Of a stretch of DNA of 35,976 bases, positions 9,163-18,861 are shown piece by piece. The stretch is taken from NCBI GenBank assembly GCA_934255515.1, contig CAKQON010000013.1, positions 1-35,976 of the forward strand. The letters run 5' to 3'. This DNA comes from an uncultured Sutterella sp. Its GTDB lineage: Bacteria > Pseudomonadota > Gammaproteobacteria > Burkholderiales > Burkholderiaceae_F. Under the pieces are notes generated by a model. It searched no databases and had not been told where the DNA came from. It saw only the letters and a program-made list of their open reading frames with translations. Position 1 is the stretch's first letter. Every line of letters begins with the position of its first letter. A program made the translations under genes and the position numbers.

Positions 9163-10377
9163 TCAGCGTGAGAAGAGAAGCCGCGCGCGGTTTGATCCGG
9201 GCTCCACGCCGTTTTCCGTCATGAGCTTCCCGTGCGCCTCGGCCTGTTCAGCAATCAGCATGGCGCCGCCCGCATCAACGGGGTGTTTGGAGCAGTCGCT
9301 CCAGCGGCTCTTCAGTTCCGCCGCGAGGTGGTTGGCGAGCGCGAAGTAGTGCTTCAGATCGCCGCGGGCGAGGTTCCCGAGCGGCAGGTCGTAGGTGAGA
9401 ACCAGCGTATTCGTGCCTTCAGGACCGAAGGCAAGCGAGATCACCGGATCGCGTTCTGCCGGATCAAAGCGAAGCTCCCAGCAGCCGCTCGACGACTCAA
9501 AGCCTGCCTTTCGAGCCGCCTTCGAAACTGCTTCAAGATCAAAGGGCCGCTCCGGATCGATCGGAGCAATGACGACCTCGACCTTGCGGTCGAAATAATT
9601 GATGAAGTTCTTGAGCGTTGCGGAACGAAGCACGGCCTGACCAGGTTCGAGCTCGCGGCGGATGACGACGTTGTTCTGCGCCGCCGACTGCTCGAGCACC
9701 TGATAAAAGCGCGACGCGCCCACTTCATCGAGCTTCGCGGCCCGGTTGGCGAGCACCATCGAGGCCACGACGTGACGCGCCGGGAAGTGGAGTTCCTCGG
9801 CTTCGTAGTAGAGGCCGTCCTTCGAGGACTGCGCGAAGACGCGCACGAGGAGCGGGAGATTGAGGCGCGCGAGTTCGAGCTTCAGGCTCTTCACGCCGCC
9901 GAGCGCAAACTGCATCCCGTCGACGGGCGCAATGTCGAGAATCCATTCGATAGCAGAATCCACCGGCGGCACGGCGCGGCTTCGCGGATCGGCAGACTGC
10001 TCGGCACTCTCCTTCTTCGCTTCCTCGGCCCTTGCTGCCTCAGCTTCCTCGCGTTCAAGCTCGGCATAAATCGGAGGCTCTTCGGTCGGGGTCGGGATCT
10101 CGCTCTCGTCGAGAAGCCGCCCCAGCGTCGGATCGGCCTTGATGGTGCTGTTGAGCTCTCCATCCGCCGCCTTTCGCGCGCGTTCCGTCGCCTGAGCAAT
10201 GAGATCAGGCTCCACGCGCGGTTCCGACCCCGCAAGCGCGTCCGCGGTCTGCACGGAGCGAAGCTTCCTGCCGGATTCCCGGGCGCGTTTTTCCTCGCGC
10301 TTGGATCGCCAGAAAATCAGGGCGACCAGAATGACGGCAATAACTATGATGGGTATCAGGATCTCAAGCGATTGCAT
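9163..10377 (-). CDS. zipA: Cell division protein ZipA-like (FtsZ-binding)
   Basis: This 404-residue protein starts with a single transmembrane helix (MQSLEILIPIIVIAVILVALIFW, about 5-23). A basic patch (RSKREEKRARESGRK) and a long acidic, Ala/Glu-rich linker follow. A C-terminal globular domain (about 150-400) is consistent with the FtsZ-binding domain of ZipA. The N-out anchor, charged linker and position between smc and ligA are the usual setting of this gene in Betaproteobacteria. ZipA tethers FtsZ to the inner membrane at the division site. The start at 10377 was chosen because the membrane helix then begins at once; ten upstream in-frame residues add nothing. The C-terminal domain is recognised by context and general pattern, so sequence identity to characterised ZipA is probably low. 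Confidence 0.8.
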   Translation of the reverse strand: MQSLEILIPIIVIAVILVALIFWRSKREEKRARESGRKLRSVQTADALAGSEPRVEPDLIAQATERARKAADGELNSTIKADPTLGRLLDESEIPTPTEEPPIYAELEREEAEAARAEEAKKESAEQSADPRSRAVPPVDSAIEWILDIAPVDGMQFALGGVKSLKLELARLNLPLLVRVFAQSSKDGLYYEAEELHFPARHVVASMVLANRAAKLDEVGASRFYQVLEQSAAQNNVVIRRELEPGQAVLRSATLKNFINYFDRKVEVVIAPIDPERPFDLEAVSKAARKAGFESSSGCWELRFDPAERDPVISLAFGPEGTNTLVLTYDLPLGNLARGDLKHYFALANHLAAELKSRWSDCSKHPVDAGGAMLIAEQAEAHGKLMTENGVEPGSNRARLLFSR

Positions 10378-10610
10378 GACGTGAGCCCGAGGGAAGAAAA
10401 GAAACAAGCCGCCTGTTTTTGGAGAGCGGCACTTGGCAGATCATTCTACCGATCGGAGGCATATTCGAGTAGAGAAAAATAGTTCCTCATCTTAATGAGA
10501 AGCCTTGCAAACCTTGCGCACGCCGCATGCGCATCTCAAGAATTGCCGCCTGGTATCCCCATGCAGGATTTTTCCCTTTCAGCGACGGATCCGGCATCGG
10601 GACCGACTCC
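10378..10610 (-). other. Intergenic space between smc and zipA
   Basis: This gap of 233 bases separates two minus-strand genes that are often closely packed. It contains TAGAAT on the minus strand shortly before zipA, a possible -10 box without a good -35, and a small symmetric stretch TGCGCATGCGGCGTGCGCA. I see no gene and no T-tailed hairpin, so a separate zipA promoter is possible but not proven. Confidence 0.4.
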
Positions 10611-13600
10611 TCAGCCGGCCTTCTTCCTTGCCGCGGCATCGGCCTTTGCAATCTCAACGGCTTCCTTCACGTCGACGCTCACGATGCGGCTCACGCCGGG
10701 CTCCTTCATCGTTACGCCGATCAGCGAAGAAGCATGCTCCATCGTGAAGCGGTGATGCGAGATGACGAGGAACTGCGTCGCCTCGGAGAGCGCAATGCAG
10801 AGCCTCGCGAGACGCCCCTGATTTGCTTCGTCGAGCGGCCCGTCCACTTCGTCAAGAAGGCAGAACGGCGCGGGGTTGAGCCTGAACATGGCAAAAATGA
10901 GCGCAATCGCAGTGAGCGTTTGCTCACCGCTCGAAAGCTGATTGAGCGTAGAGTTGCGCTTTCCCGGAGGATGCGCGGACATCGCCACGCCGGCCGTCAG
11001 GATTTCGTCGCCCACGATTTGGAGAGAGGCGTCGCCGCCGCCGAAGAGAAGCCTGAAGGTTTCGTCGAACCCGGCATTCACCTTCTCAAAGGTCTCCCTC
11101 ATTCGAGCGCGCGTTTCCATGTCGATGCGGCGAATGGCGTTCTCAAGGGTCTCCACCGCCTTAGCGAGATCGTCCATCTGAGCGGCTGCGAGCTTCCAGG
11201 CGTTTTCAGCGGCTTCAAGGTGCGCGAGCGCCGCATGGTTGACGGGACCCAAAGCTGCGATTTCGTTCATGAGGCGCGAGACTTCATTTCTGACGGCCGT
11301 CACCTTCATGCCGCGCTCGATCGCGATGAGCCGAAGCTTTTCGGCTTCAACGCCGAGCTCATCGAGGCGCGAGGAAAGCTGGTCGACGAGCGTCGCCTTT
11401 TGCTCAGCCGTTCCGCGCAGAAGCCCCGCTTTTTCAGTGAGCGGCAGTATCTCAGCATTGAGAGTCTTCATAAGCCGAAGATTCTCCTCCGTACGGCGCT
11501 TCGCTTCCTGAAGCCGCCCCTGAGCGTCGCCCGCAGCCCGCTCAAATTCAGCGCTCTTTTCGAGAAGTTCCGTAGCGCCTTTTTCAAGAACATTCTGATC
11601 GTCCTCGGCAAGGCTTTTCTGCGCCTCTTCGAGGCGAGCCTTCTCCCGCTCGATGTCGCTCTGAATTTCCGTTCCGCGGCGCTCAGCCGTCCTGAGGGCC
11701 TCCTGCGCCTGGCTGATTTCGAGCTTCTTCATGGCGGCGCGATGGATGTTTTCCGTTTCCTCGCGCCGGATTTCAATCAGCCGGTCCTGAGTGCGCCCGT
11801 GCCGGGCCGCGGCTTCGCCTGCCGCCCGCTCGGCGTTGTCAAGCTTCTCCGCGGCTTCCTCGGCGAGTTGGAGCGCCGTTTCAGAGCGCGCAGAAACCTC
11901 CTCGAACTCAGTTTCGAGTTCCTCGCGGGAGCGCTTGAGATCCGCTTCACGCCTTTGAGCAGCTTCGAGCTCTGCGCGGGCATCGCGCTCTTCGAGCGTG
12001 AGCTTCGAGAGGCGCCTCTCGGCTTCAGTTTTCTTTACCTGGAGCGACTCGGCTTCGCGGCGGGCGCGAGCTTCGTCTCCGGAAGCCTTCTGACGTTCGT
12101 CGTCGGCCTCAGCCACTTGAAGCTCGAAATCATCGATCCGAGCTTTCAATTCCCTGATCTCGCGACCGCGCGACAGGAGCGCGAGCCTCGGATCCTCCGC
12201 TGCCCAGAAGGTCACTGTGGCGTTCGTAACAATGTCGCCCAGAGGGGTCACGAAAAAATGCCCCGCCGGAATCTTCTCGCGCTCGCGAAGCGCTCCAGCC
12301 AGATCGGGCGCAAGCGCAGCGCCCGAACACCAGGCGTCGATCGCGGCACGCGCCGCCGGGTTTGCGGTTTCGATTTTCGACCTGAGAAGTTCTACGGGCT
12401 TTCCTCCCAGCTCCCAGCCGCCGGTCTTCTCTGCACCGCCCGATGCTGCCGGGGCGGCAAAGGAAAGGCGCGCCGGGGGACGCCGGCGGGCGAAATCGGC
12501 GGCAGACCGCAGATCCCTCAGCAGGAATGCCCGGGTTCTGTGCTCGAGCACGGCTTCGAGCGCCGTTATGAGGTCGTCTGGCACTTCAATCGCGTCGGCA
12601 AGCTCAGGAAGACCATCAATGCCAGCATTTTTAAGCCATTCCGTGAGCGCATCGGCATTCAAGGCTTCCTTCTGGACTTCCTCGAGCGTCTGGAGCTTTG
12701 CGGTCTGAGACTTCAATTCTGAGAGGCGCGAGAAATAGAATTCGCTTCGCTCGGTCGCGCGTTCCCGCGAGAGTTCGGCGCGCTCGAGCGCTTCCTCGAT
12801 CATCGCGGCGAGCTCTTCGGACTCCTCCTGAAGCCCGCTCAATTCTTCGGTGAGCGCCTTGAGACGTTCAGGGTCCGGACGGGAGACATTCTTTTCCTCG
12901 TCGCCCAGGCGCTTCAGACGGGCTTTGAGCTCCCGCACGCGCTCCTTTTCGCGCGAGAGCTCAAGCTCCTTGAGGCGCTCCTCCGTGCGGGCGTCGGCAA
13001 GCACGCGACCGGCCGCTTCAGAAGCCTCTCTCGCCGCGCGCTCAGCCTCTTCAGCGCGGTCAAGTTCTTCCTGCCGCGCTTCGTTCACGGCCTCGAACTC
13101 AGCGAGATCCTCTTCGAGCATTTCTATCCTGCCCGAGCGCTCCTCGTTGTCGCGCTCGAGATTTTTGAGCGCTTCTTCCTTCTGCGCAATCTGCTTCTGA
13201 GCCTCCTCGCGATCGTGCTCCGCTTTTCTGCGGCGCTCGACGAGGCGGCTCATCTCGCCCTCAAGCCGGGCAAGCTCCTTTTCGGCATTCTGGAAGTCGT
13301 TGGAGATCCGCTGATATTCGGCGTCCGCCCGGCGTTCGTCGGCAACGAGCGCTTCCTGAGCGCCTTCGCACTCTTCAATCGCCCGGCGCTTCATCGCGAT
13401 GTCGTTTTCCGTGCGGACGATATCCGCTTTCGCGGCATCGGCTTCATTTCTTGCGGCTTCGCACTGAAGGAAATACCAGAGGGCTTCGGATTCCGTCTTC
13501 TTTTTGTCGAGCTCAATCCAGCGGGCCGCAGTTGCCGCCTCGCCTCTCAGGCGCTCAATTTCCTCGGCGCGCATGGTCTGAAGATCCCCCGCACGCTCGA

Positions 13601-14171
13601 GGTTTTCCTGTGTTTCCTTCAGATGCGACTCGGTTTCCCGACGGCGCTCCTTATAGAGCGAGACGCCTGCGGCTTCCTCAAGGTAGTTTCTCAGCTCCTC
13701 AGGCTTCGCGGACGTAAAGCGAGCGATCATGTGCTGCGAGACGATCGCATAGCTTCTCGAGCCGAGCCCCGTGCCGAGGAAGATTTCCTGTACGTCGCGC
13801 CTTCTCACCTGCTGGTGGTTGATGTAGTAGGCGGAAAGGCCCTCGCCCGTCACCACGCGGCGGATCGAAAGTTCCTCATACTGCCCCCATGGGCCCTTCA
13901 CGGCATGGTCGGAATTGTCGAGCACGAGTTCAACGCTCGCGCGCCCGAGTGGCTTTCTCGCGGTCGAGCCCGCAAAGATGAGTTCGGAGGCGGCCTTCCC
14001 GCGCAGTTCGCTCACGCGACCTTCGCCGAGAACCCAGCGCACGGCATCAATGATGTTGGACTTCCCGCAGCCATTCGGCCCCACGATCACGATGAAGGGT
14101 TCGCGAATGTCGATCACGGTCGGATCAGCAAAGCTCTTGAAGCCGGCTATTTTGATCTGGCGCAGGCGCAA
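10611..14171 (-). CDS. smc: Chromosome partition protein SMC
   Basis: This 1186-residue ATPase organises and segregates chromosomes. The N-terminal head has Walker A at 31-38 (GPNGCGKS) after RQIKIAGFKSFADPT. Two long coiled-coil arms flank a hinge around residues 495-650. The C-terminal head has the signature LSSGEQTLTAIAL (about 1075) and Walker B FCLLDEVDGPLDEAN (about 1104-1115). Length matches the bacterial family (about 1170-1200). I placed the start at a TTG codon at 14171, because the conserved family start aligns there and AGAGGAG lies 10 bases upstream; a start further upstream would add 60 unconserved residues. It is first in the smc-zipA-ligA series and divergent from prmB. The Walker B variant has Gly where Ala is more common (VDGPLD). 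Confidence 0.96.
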   Translation of the reverse strand: MRLRQIKIAGFKSFADPTVIDIREPFIVIVGPNGCGKSNIIDAVRWVLGEGRVSELRGKAASELIFAGSTARKPLGRASVELVLDNSDHAVKGPWGQYEELSIRRVVTGEGLSAYYINHQQVRRRDVQEIFLGTGLGSRSYAIVSQHMIARFTSAKPEELRNYLEEAAGVSLYKERRRETESHLKETQENLERAGDLQTMRAEEIERLRGEAATAARWIELDKKKTESEALWYFLQCEAARNEADAAKADIVRTENDIAMKRRAIEECEGAQEALVADERRADAEYQRISNDFQNAEKELARLEGEMSRLVERRRKAEHDREEAQKQIAQKEEALKNLERDNEERSGRIEMLEEDLAEFEAVNEARQEELDRAEEAERAAREASEAAGRVLADARTEERLKELELSREKERVRELKARLKRLGDEEKNVSRPDPERLKALTEELSGLQEESEELAAMIEEALERAELSRERATERSEFYFSRLSELKSQTAKLQTLEEVQKEALNADALTEWLKNAGIDGLPELADAIEVPDDLITALEAVLEHRTRAFLLRDLRSAADFARRRPPARLSFAAPAASGGAEKTGGWELGGKPVELLRSKIETANPAARAAIDAWCSGAALAPDLAGALREREKIPAGHFFVTPLGDIVTNATVTFWAAEDPRLALLSRGREIRELKARIDDFELQVAEADDERQKASGDEARARREAESLQVKKTEAERRLSKLTLEERDARAELEAAQRREADLKRSREELETEFEEVSARSETALQLAEEAAEKLDNAERAAGEAAARHGRTQDRLIEIRREETENIHRAAMKKLEISQAQEALRTAERRGTEIQSDIEREKARLEEAQKSLAEDDQNVLEKGATELLEKSAEFERAAGDAQGRLQEAKRRTEENLRLMKTLNAEILPLTEKAGLLRGTAEQKATLVDQLSSRLDELGVEAEKLRLIAIERGMKVTAVRNEVSRLMNEIAALGPVNHAALAHLEAAENAWKLAAAQMDDLAKAVETLENAIRRIDMETRARMRETFEKVNAGFDETFRLLFGGGDASLQIVGDEILTAGVAMSAHPPGKRNSTLNQLSSGEQTLTAIALIFAMFRLNPAPFCLLDEVDGPLDEANQGRLARLCIALSEATQFLVISHHRFTMEHASSLIGVTMKEPGVSRIVSVDVKEAVEIAKADAAARKKAG

Positions 14172-14300
14172 CTTGAAGGGACTCCTCTTGCGGGAACTAA
14201 AACGAAAAACCGGAAAGTGCGGCCTGAAGGAGATGCGGCCGACGGATCCGGTATTTTCGCGCACTTCATTCAGTTTTAGGAGTGCCGTCCGGCCTCTCTC

Positions 14301-14306
14301 TATAAT
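14301..14306 (+). promoter_or_regulatory. Candidate -10 box upstream of prmB
   Basis: A perfect TATAAT lies in the smc/prmB divergent interval, 82 bases before the prmB start. No good -35 is found at 16-18 bases, so support rests on the -10 hexamer and position only. Confidence 0.4.
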
Positions 14307-14387
14307 GCGGCGCAGCGCAATCATCAGCCGGATGAGAGCTTTCCGCCGCATTCAGGCCTTTTACAGCAGCATTTCCGAGGACGCTAC

Positions 14388-15314
14388 ATGTACGAAGTTG
14401 CTCCGCTTCTTGACGATCCCATTCATAACCTCAAGACCATCCGCGACCTTTACCGCTGGGCGGTGACAGAGATGGAAAACGCGAACCTCAGCTACGGCCA
14501 CGGCTCGCCCACATCCACGGAAGATGCGTCCTTCCTCATCTGCCGGGCGCTGAAGCTCCCCTTCGAGCGCTTCGACATGTTCCTCGACGCCGCGCTCACG
14601 CACAATGAACTCGTTCGCCTCGTGCACCTCATCGACCGCCGCGTTCACGACAAAACCCCGACCGCCTACCTTCTGAAGGAAGCCTGGCTCACCGGCCACC
14701 GCTTCTACATTGACGAGCGCGCCCTCATTCCGCGCTCCTACATCGCAGAGCTTCTCGAGGAAGATCTCGCTCCGTGGGTGGCCGATCCGGAAGCCGTCGG
14801 CTCCGTGCTCGACCTCTGCACGGGGTCCGGGTGCCTCGCGATTCTCGCGAAGGGTTGCTTCCCGCACGCGGCCGTGACGGGCTCGGACATTTCCGCCGAC
14901 GCGCTCGAAGTCGCGAAAATCAACCGCCGCGACTATGACCTCGACGACGAACTCGAGCTTGTTCAGGGCGACCTCTACGAAAACCTCCAGGGCCGCAAGT
15001 TCGACGTCATCATCTCGAACCCGCCCTACGTTACGACCCGCTCAATGGACGCGCTTCCCAAGGAATACCGCCATGAACCGTCGCTCGCGCTTGCCGCGGG
15101 CGAGGACGGCATGGATGTGGTTGAGCGCATCGTGAGCGAAGCGGCCGATCACCTCACCGAAAACGGCATTCTCATCGTTGAAGTGGGCGACGGTCTTGAA
15201 GCCGTTGAAGCGCTCTTCCCTGATCTTCCGATCACCTGGCTTTCGGTTTCGGGCGGCGACGATCAGGTCTTCCTTGCGCACGCGAAGGACCTTCGCGAAT
15301 ACTTCCGCAATTAA
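14388..15314 (+). CDS. prmB: Ribosomal protein L3 N5-glutamine methyltransferase PrmB
   Basis: This 308-residue enzyme transfers a methyl group from S-adenosylmethionine to a glutamine of ribosomal protein uL3. The SAM-binding motif VLDLCTGSGCLAIL is near 140-153. The catalytic NPPY motif, which binds the target glutamine amide, is near residue 210 (ISNPPYVTTRSMDALP). It is followed by YRHEPSLALAAGEDGMD, typical of the PrmB/PrmC/HemK family. The N-terminal helical domain is of PrmB rather than PrmC type, and no prfA gene is adjacent. A ribosome binding site GAGGA precedes the ATG by nine bases. It lies 66 bases before the ABC-F gene on the same strand. Confidence 0.9.
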   Translation: MYEVAPLLDDPIHNLKTIRDLYRWAVTEMENANLSYGHGSPTSTEDASFLICRALKLPFERFDMFLDAALTHNELVRLVHLIDRRVHDKTPTAYLLKEAWLTGHRFYIDERALIPRSYIAELLEEDLAPWVADPEAVGSVLDLCTGSGCLAILAKGCFPHAAVTGSDISADALEVAKINRRDYDLDDELELVQGDLYENLQGRKFDVIISNPPYVTTRSMDALPKEYRHEPSLALAAGEDGMDVVERIVSEAADHLTENGILIVEVGDGLEAVEALFPDLPITWLSVSGGDDQVFLAHAKDLREYFRN

Positions 15315-15380
15315 AGACGGGCTCCCTCAGGCTGACCATCCTTCTTTTTTGATTCACCGTCCTTTCGTCCTCTTTCAAAG

Positions 15381-17324
15381 ATGCTTCGACTACTCAATCT
15401 CGCGCTCATGCGCGGGACGCGCGTTCTTTATTCCAAAGCGAACCTCATTGCGAGCCCGGGCGAGCGCATCGGCCTCGTCGGCCCGAACGGCTGCGGAAAG
15501 TCGACCCTCTTTGCGGCAATTCTTGGCGAACTTTCCCCCGAGGAAGGCGACATTGAAACGCCGCCGAAGGAGCGCATTGCGCACGTTGCGCAGAGCTTCA
15601 AGGTGGAGGACGTCTCCTGCATCGACTACGTGCTCTCGGGACACGCGCCCCTCATGAAGGCGCGCGAAAATCTCGCGCTCGCGGAAAAGTCAGGCGACGA
15701 AATGGCGCTTGCCGCTGCGCACAGCGAACTCGCGGAAGTGAACGAAGGGGCGGTAGTCGCCCAGGCGAAGACCATTCTGTCGGGCCTCGGGTTCCATGAG
15801 TCCGACTGCGGCCGCATGGTCCGGGACTTTTCGGGCGGCTGGAGAAACCGCATCGCGCTCGCGCGCGCCCTCATGCGGCCCGCGGATCTGCTTCTTCTTG
15901 ACGAACCGACCAACCACCTCGACATCGACTCCCTCATCTGGCTCGAAAATTGGCTGAGGCGCGTCGAATCGACCGTCGTCATCATTTCGCACGACCGTGA
16001 ATTCCTCGACCGTTCCGTTGAAACCATCTGGTCGGTCGAGGACGGCACCATCTGCCGCTATGCCGGAAACTACAGTCAGTTTGAGCGCGAACGGATTGAA
16101 AAGCTTCGCCAGCAGGATGCCGCACGCCGGGCGTTCGAAACGACGGCAGCGCACCTCACGGCCTACATTGAGCGCTTCCGCTACAAGGCAAGCAAAGCAC
16201 GTCAGGCGCAGTCGCGCATCAAGATGCTCGAGCGCCTCGAGTCCGTCGAACCCGTGCGCTCGAAGCGCGAGTGGCGCTTCAATTTCCTGAAGCCCGAACG
16301 CCTTCCCGATCATCTCGTCGACGCCGAAGGCCTCGCCTGCGGCTACGACGGGAATCCGATCCTGAGGGGCGTCACCTTCAGCGTGCGCTCGGGCGAGCGC
16401 ATCGGCATTCTCGGCGTGAACGGCGCGGGCAAATCCACTCTTGTCAAGACGATCGTCGGGGACCTCCCGCCGATCGCGGGCGAAATCCGCCGCGGACAGG
16501 GCCTTGAGATCGGCTACTTTGCCCAGCATCAGCTCGATCAACTGAGAATGGACGAAACGCCCCTCGAGCAGCTCCGCCACATTGCTCCGGAAGCGCGCGA
16601 ACAGGAGCTGAGAGACTTCCTCGGCACCTACCGCTTCTCGGGCGACTTTGCGACGAGTCCCGTGGGGCCGATGTCGGGCGGCGAAAAGGCGCGCCTAGCG
16701 CTCGCACTCATCGCGTGGCAGAAGCCCAATCTTCTCATCCTTGACGAACCGACCAACCACCTCGACATGGAAACCCGCGAGGCGCTCACGATTGCGCTCT
16801 CGACCTACGAGGGTTCGGTTCTTCTCGTCTCACACGACCGCCACCTCCTTCGCGCCGTTACGGACGAACTCTGGCTCATTCATGACGGGAAGCGCGAAAC
16901 CTATGAAGGGGATCTTGACGACTACGCGAAGCTCGTTCTCGAACATCGCCGCATGACGCAGGCCGAGGCGAAGGCGGAGCGCGCCGCCGCCCGTCCTGAG
17001 GCTCCCGGCATCAATAAGAGCGAGGCGAGGCGCCTTGCCGCGCAGGAGCGCGCGCGCATTGCCGAGCTGAGAAAGCCCTTGAAGCGCGAGCTCGAGAAAG
17101 TGGAAAAGGAAATGACGAAGCTGGGCGACCGCCTCAAGGCGCTAGACGCTCAGTTGGCCGACACGGAGTTCTACAACAGCGCCGACCAGGACAAGGTCGC
17201 CGAAACGCTTCGCGAACACGGCGAGCTTGCGCCTAAGGTTGAGGCGCTTGAAATGCGCTGGCTCGAGCTTTCAGAGAAAATCGAAGCGATCGGAAAGGAT
17301 GCCGCTGAGTCCGCTCCGCATTAA
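15381..17324 (+). CDS. ABC-F family ATPase, YheS-like
   Basis: This 647-residue soluble protein has two ATP-binding cassettes and no membrane domain, so it belongs to the ABC-F group that acts on ribosomes. Cassette 1 has Walker A GPNGCGKST at about 34-42, signature FSGGW near 150 and Walker B LLLLDEPTNHLD at about 169-180. Cassette 2 has Walker A GVNGAGKST near 345, signature MSGGEKARLAL near 431 and Walker B LILDEPTNHLD near 453. Between them lies the charged ABC-F linker (RFRYKASKARQAQSRIKMLERL). A C-terminal coiled coil spans about 530-640. Length and linker fit the YheS/Uup branch; I favour YheS. The start ATG has only a weak ribosome binding site. Confidence 0.9.
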   Translation: MLRLLNLALMRGTRVLYSKANLIASPGERIGLVGPNGCGKSTLFAAILGELSPEEGDIETPPKERIAHVAQSFKVEDVSCIDYVLSGHAPLMKARENLALAEKSGDEMALAAAHSELAEVNEGAVVAQAKTILSGLGFHESDCGRMVRDFSGGWRNRIALARALMRPADLLLLDEPTNHLDIDSLIWLENWLRRVESTVVIISHDREFLDRSVETIWSVEDGTICRYAGNYSQFERERIEKLRQQDAARRAFETTAAHLTAYIERFRYKASKARQAQSRIKMLERLESVEPVRSKREWRFNFLKPERLPDHLVDAEGLACGYDGNPILRGVTFSVRSGERIGILGVNGAGKSTLVKTIVGDLPPIAGEIRRGQGLEIGYFAQHQLDQLRMDETPLEQLRHIAPEAREQELRDFLGTYRFSGDFATSPVGPMSGGEKARLALALIAWQKPNLLILDEPTNHLDMETREALTIALSTYEGSVLLVSHDRHLLRAVTDELWLIHDGKRETYEGDLDDYAKLVLEHRRMTQAEAKAERAAARPEAPGINKSEARRLAAQERARIAELRKPLKRELEKVEKEMTKLGDRLKALDAQLADTEFYNSADQDKVAETLREHGELAPKVEALEMRWLELSEKIEAIGKDAAESAPH

Positions 17325-17350
17325 AGCGGCCTCAGCATCCTGAAGAGAAG

Positions 17351-17394
17351 AATGGCGGCCTTTCTTTCCGGAAGGACCGCCATTTTCTTCTTTT
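17351..17394. terminator. Intrinsic terminator after the ABC-F gene
   Basis: AATGGCGG (17351-17358) pairs with CCGCCATT (17377-17384), with an inner partial stem. TTCTTCTTTT follows on the plus strand. The opposite flank is purine-rich, so it may also serve the minus-strand gene that ends at 17413. Confidence 0.75.
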
Positions 17395-17412
17395 GGAGCG
17401 TTCAGGCCGGCA

Positions 17413-18630
17413 TCAGGCCTTGGCTTCAGGGACGGGCGCAGCGCCCGGGACGAGCTTCGTGTTCTTCCAGGTTTCAAACACCTTCTGAACCTGCGAATCC
17501 ATCGTCACCTGATAGGTGTGCGAGTCGCGGTCGATCTCGTCATCCCCCTTCGGATCATCGTCGATGCCCGCTACCGTAATGGCGTCGGCCTGAAGGAATA
17601 CCGTCATGACGAGAAGGTTGATCACCTCGGCGTCCTGATCCATTTCAGCTTCCGTCGGGTCGCGGCCGGCCTCGAAGGCCTTCGTCGAACGGGGGCCGTA
17701 GCGAAGCGCATAGCCCATGACGACCTCTTCGCGCTTGCCCTGAGGAATTTCCTCGGCAGGCGTACGCACGTAAAGAACGCGCATGTCGTGAAGGAAGTGC
17801 GGGTCCTTAAGAAGCTTCTCAAGGTAGGCCGTATCTTCGTCCGAAAGGGCGTTGAAGCCGAGAAGCGCGGGATTGAGCGCATCGGCGGGTTCAGGACGCC
17901 AGTTGGGATAGTCCTTGTGGAACTCTTCCGTCACCGCGTTTTCGGCAAAGATCTTCTCGAGGTCAATGAGGCGGGAGCCGGCGAGCGCCTGATTGGCGGT
18001 CGCATAGCTCGTGAAGGCCGTAATCACCTCATCCTTGCAGGTCGTCACGGAAATGACGGTGTCGCTGCCCCTCTGAGCAAGCTCGCCCGTCATGTCGAGG
18101 AGCGTCATCACGAAATCCATGCCGAAGTAGGAAGCAAGGCTCCTGTCGTCCATCTGACGCGCCGCGTCCTCGATGCCTGCCTGGTACATCTTCGCCATGC
18201 CCCAGCGGGCGCGCACGGCGTCGAGCGCCTGACGGCCCATCCAGCCCGAGGTGTCGCGGAAATCTTCGCGCAGATCGAGAAGCGTCGCCGCAATCGCATA
18301 AGCCACGGCCGCGCAGCTGTCCTCGCGCTGTTCCATCGTCATGCGGCTCGACGAGCTCACCGCATGGGCGAGCGCCACGGTCATGCCGATGAAGAAATGC
18401 TGCAGCTGCATGTAGTCGGAGAGGTCGCCCGTGGTGACGGGCCCCTTGTAGTTGGCCGCAAGGATCTCAAGGTGCGGGAAGCCCTGCTCTTCATAAAAGC
18501 GGGCGTTGAGCGTCTCGCGCAACCGGTCGAGCATCTCGACATAGGACATCGGCTGAACGTTCCTCGCGTTGGTGGCGCGGCGGGTTTCGAGCTTCTTCGC
18601 TCGACGGGGTGCGGTTTTGCTCTTGGGCAT
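17413..18630 (-). CDS. Unrecognised 405-residue protein
   Basis: I do not recognise this protein. It begins with a basic, Lys/Arg-rich tail (residues 3-20) and then appears mainly helical and soluble, with no signal peptide and no clear membrane segment. Notable stretches are TTGDLSDYMQLQHFFIGMTVALAHAV, shown here in two parts: TTGDLSDYMQ and LQHFFIGMTVALAHAV. Others are ATLLDLREDFRDTSGWMGRQA, GMDFVMTLLDMTGEL and DQDAEVINLLVMTVFL. An acidic segment (GIDDDPKGDDEIDRDSH) lies near the C-terminus. The start at 18630 has a clear GAGGAG ribosome binding site seven bases upstream, and codon use matches the neighbours, so it is a real gene. It stands alone between a terminator and a divergent small gene; context gives no function. 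Confidence 0.85.
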   Translation of the reverse strand: MPKSKTAPRRAKKLETRRATNARNVQPMSYVEMLDRLRETLNARFYEEQGFPHLEILAANYKGPVTTGDLSDYMQLQHFFIGMTVALAHAVSSSSRMTMEQREDSCAAVAYAIAATLLDLREDFRDTSGWMGRQALDAVRARWGMAKMYQAGIEDAARQMDDRSLASYFGMDFVMTLLDMTGELAQRGSDTVISVTTCKDEVITAFTSYATANQALAGSRLIDLEKIFAENAVTEEFHKDYPNWRPEPADALNPALLGFNALSDEDTAYLEKLLKDPHFLHDMRVLYVRTPAEEIPQGKREEVVMGYALRYGPRSTKAFEAGRDPTEAEMDQDAEVINLLVMTVFLQADAITVAGIDDDPKGDDEIDRDSHTYQVTMDSQVQKVFETWKNTKLVPGAAPVPEAKA

Positions 18631-18861
18631 GGGAAGGCTCCTCATGGGTGGCCGCTCTTTGCTTCTCTTCACCATGAGCGAGGAGCGGGCTTCTTATGTT
18701 GTCCCGAAAGTCTAGGAGCGCATTCTTAAGCGCGCATTTCGGGCGATATCCGGCAAAACCCGGGAAGACGATGCTTCTCATTTCCGCTCTCAGCCGGAGC
18801 TCCTACAATTGCGGAATATGTGATTACCTGTCATCCCAACTGGCTCAAGGAGATTTCAGAC

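Noticed and set aside
9232..12722. Very long open frames on the plus strand opposite zipA and smc (over 400 and over 700 codons)
   Set aside because: They mirror real minus-strand genes, lack ribosome binding sites and recognisable domains, and are expected from GC-rich codon use.
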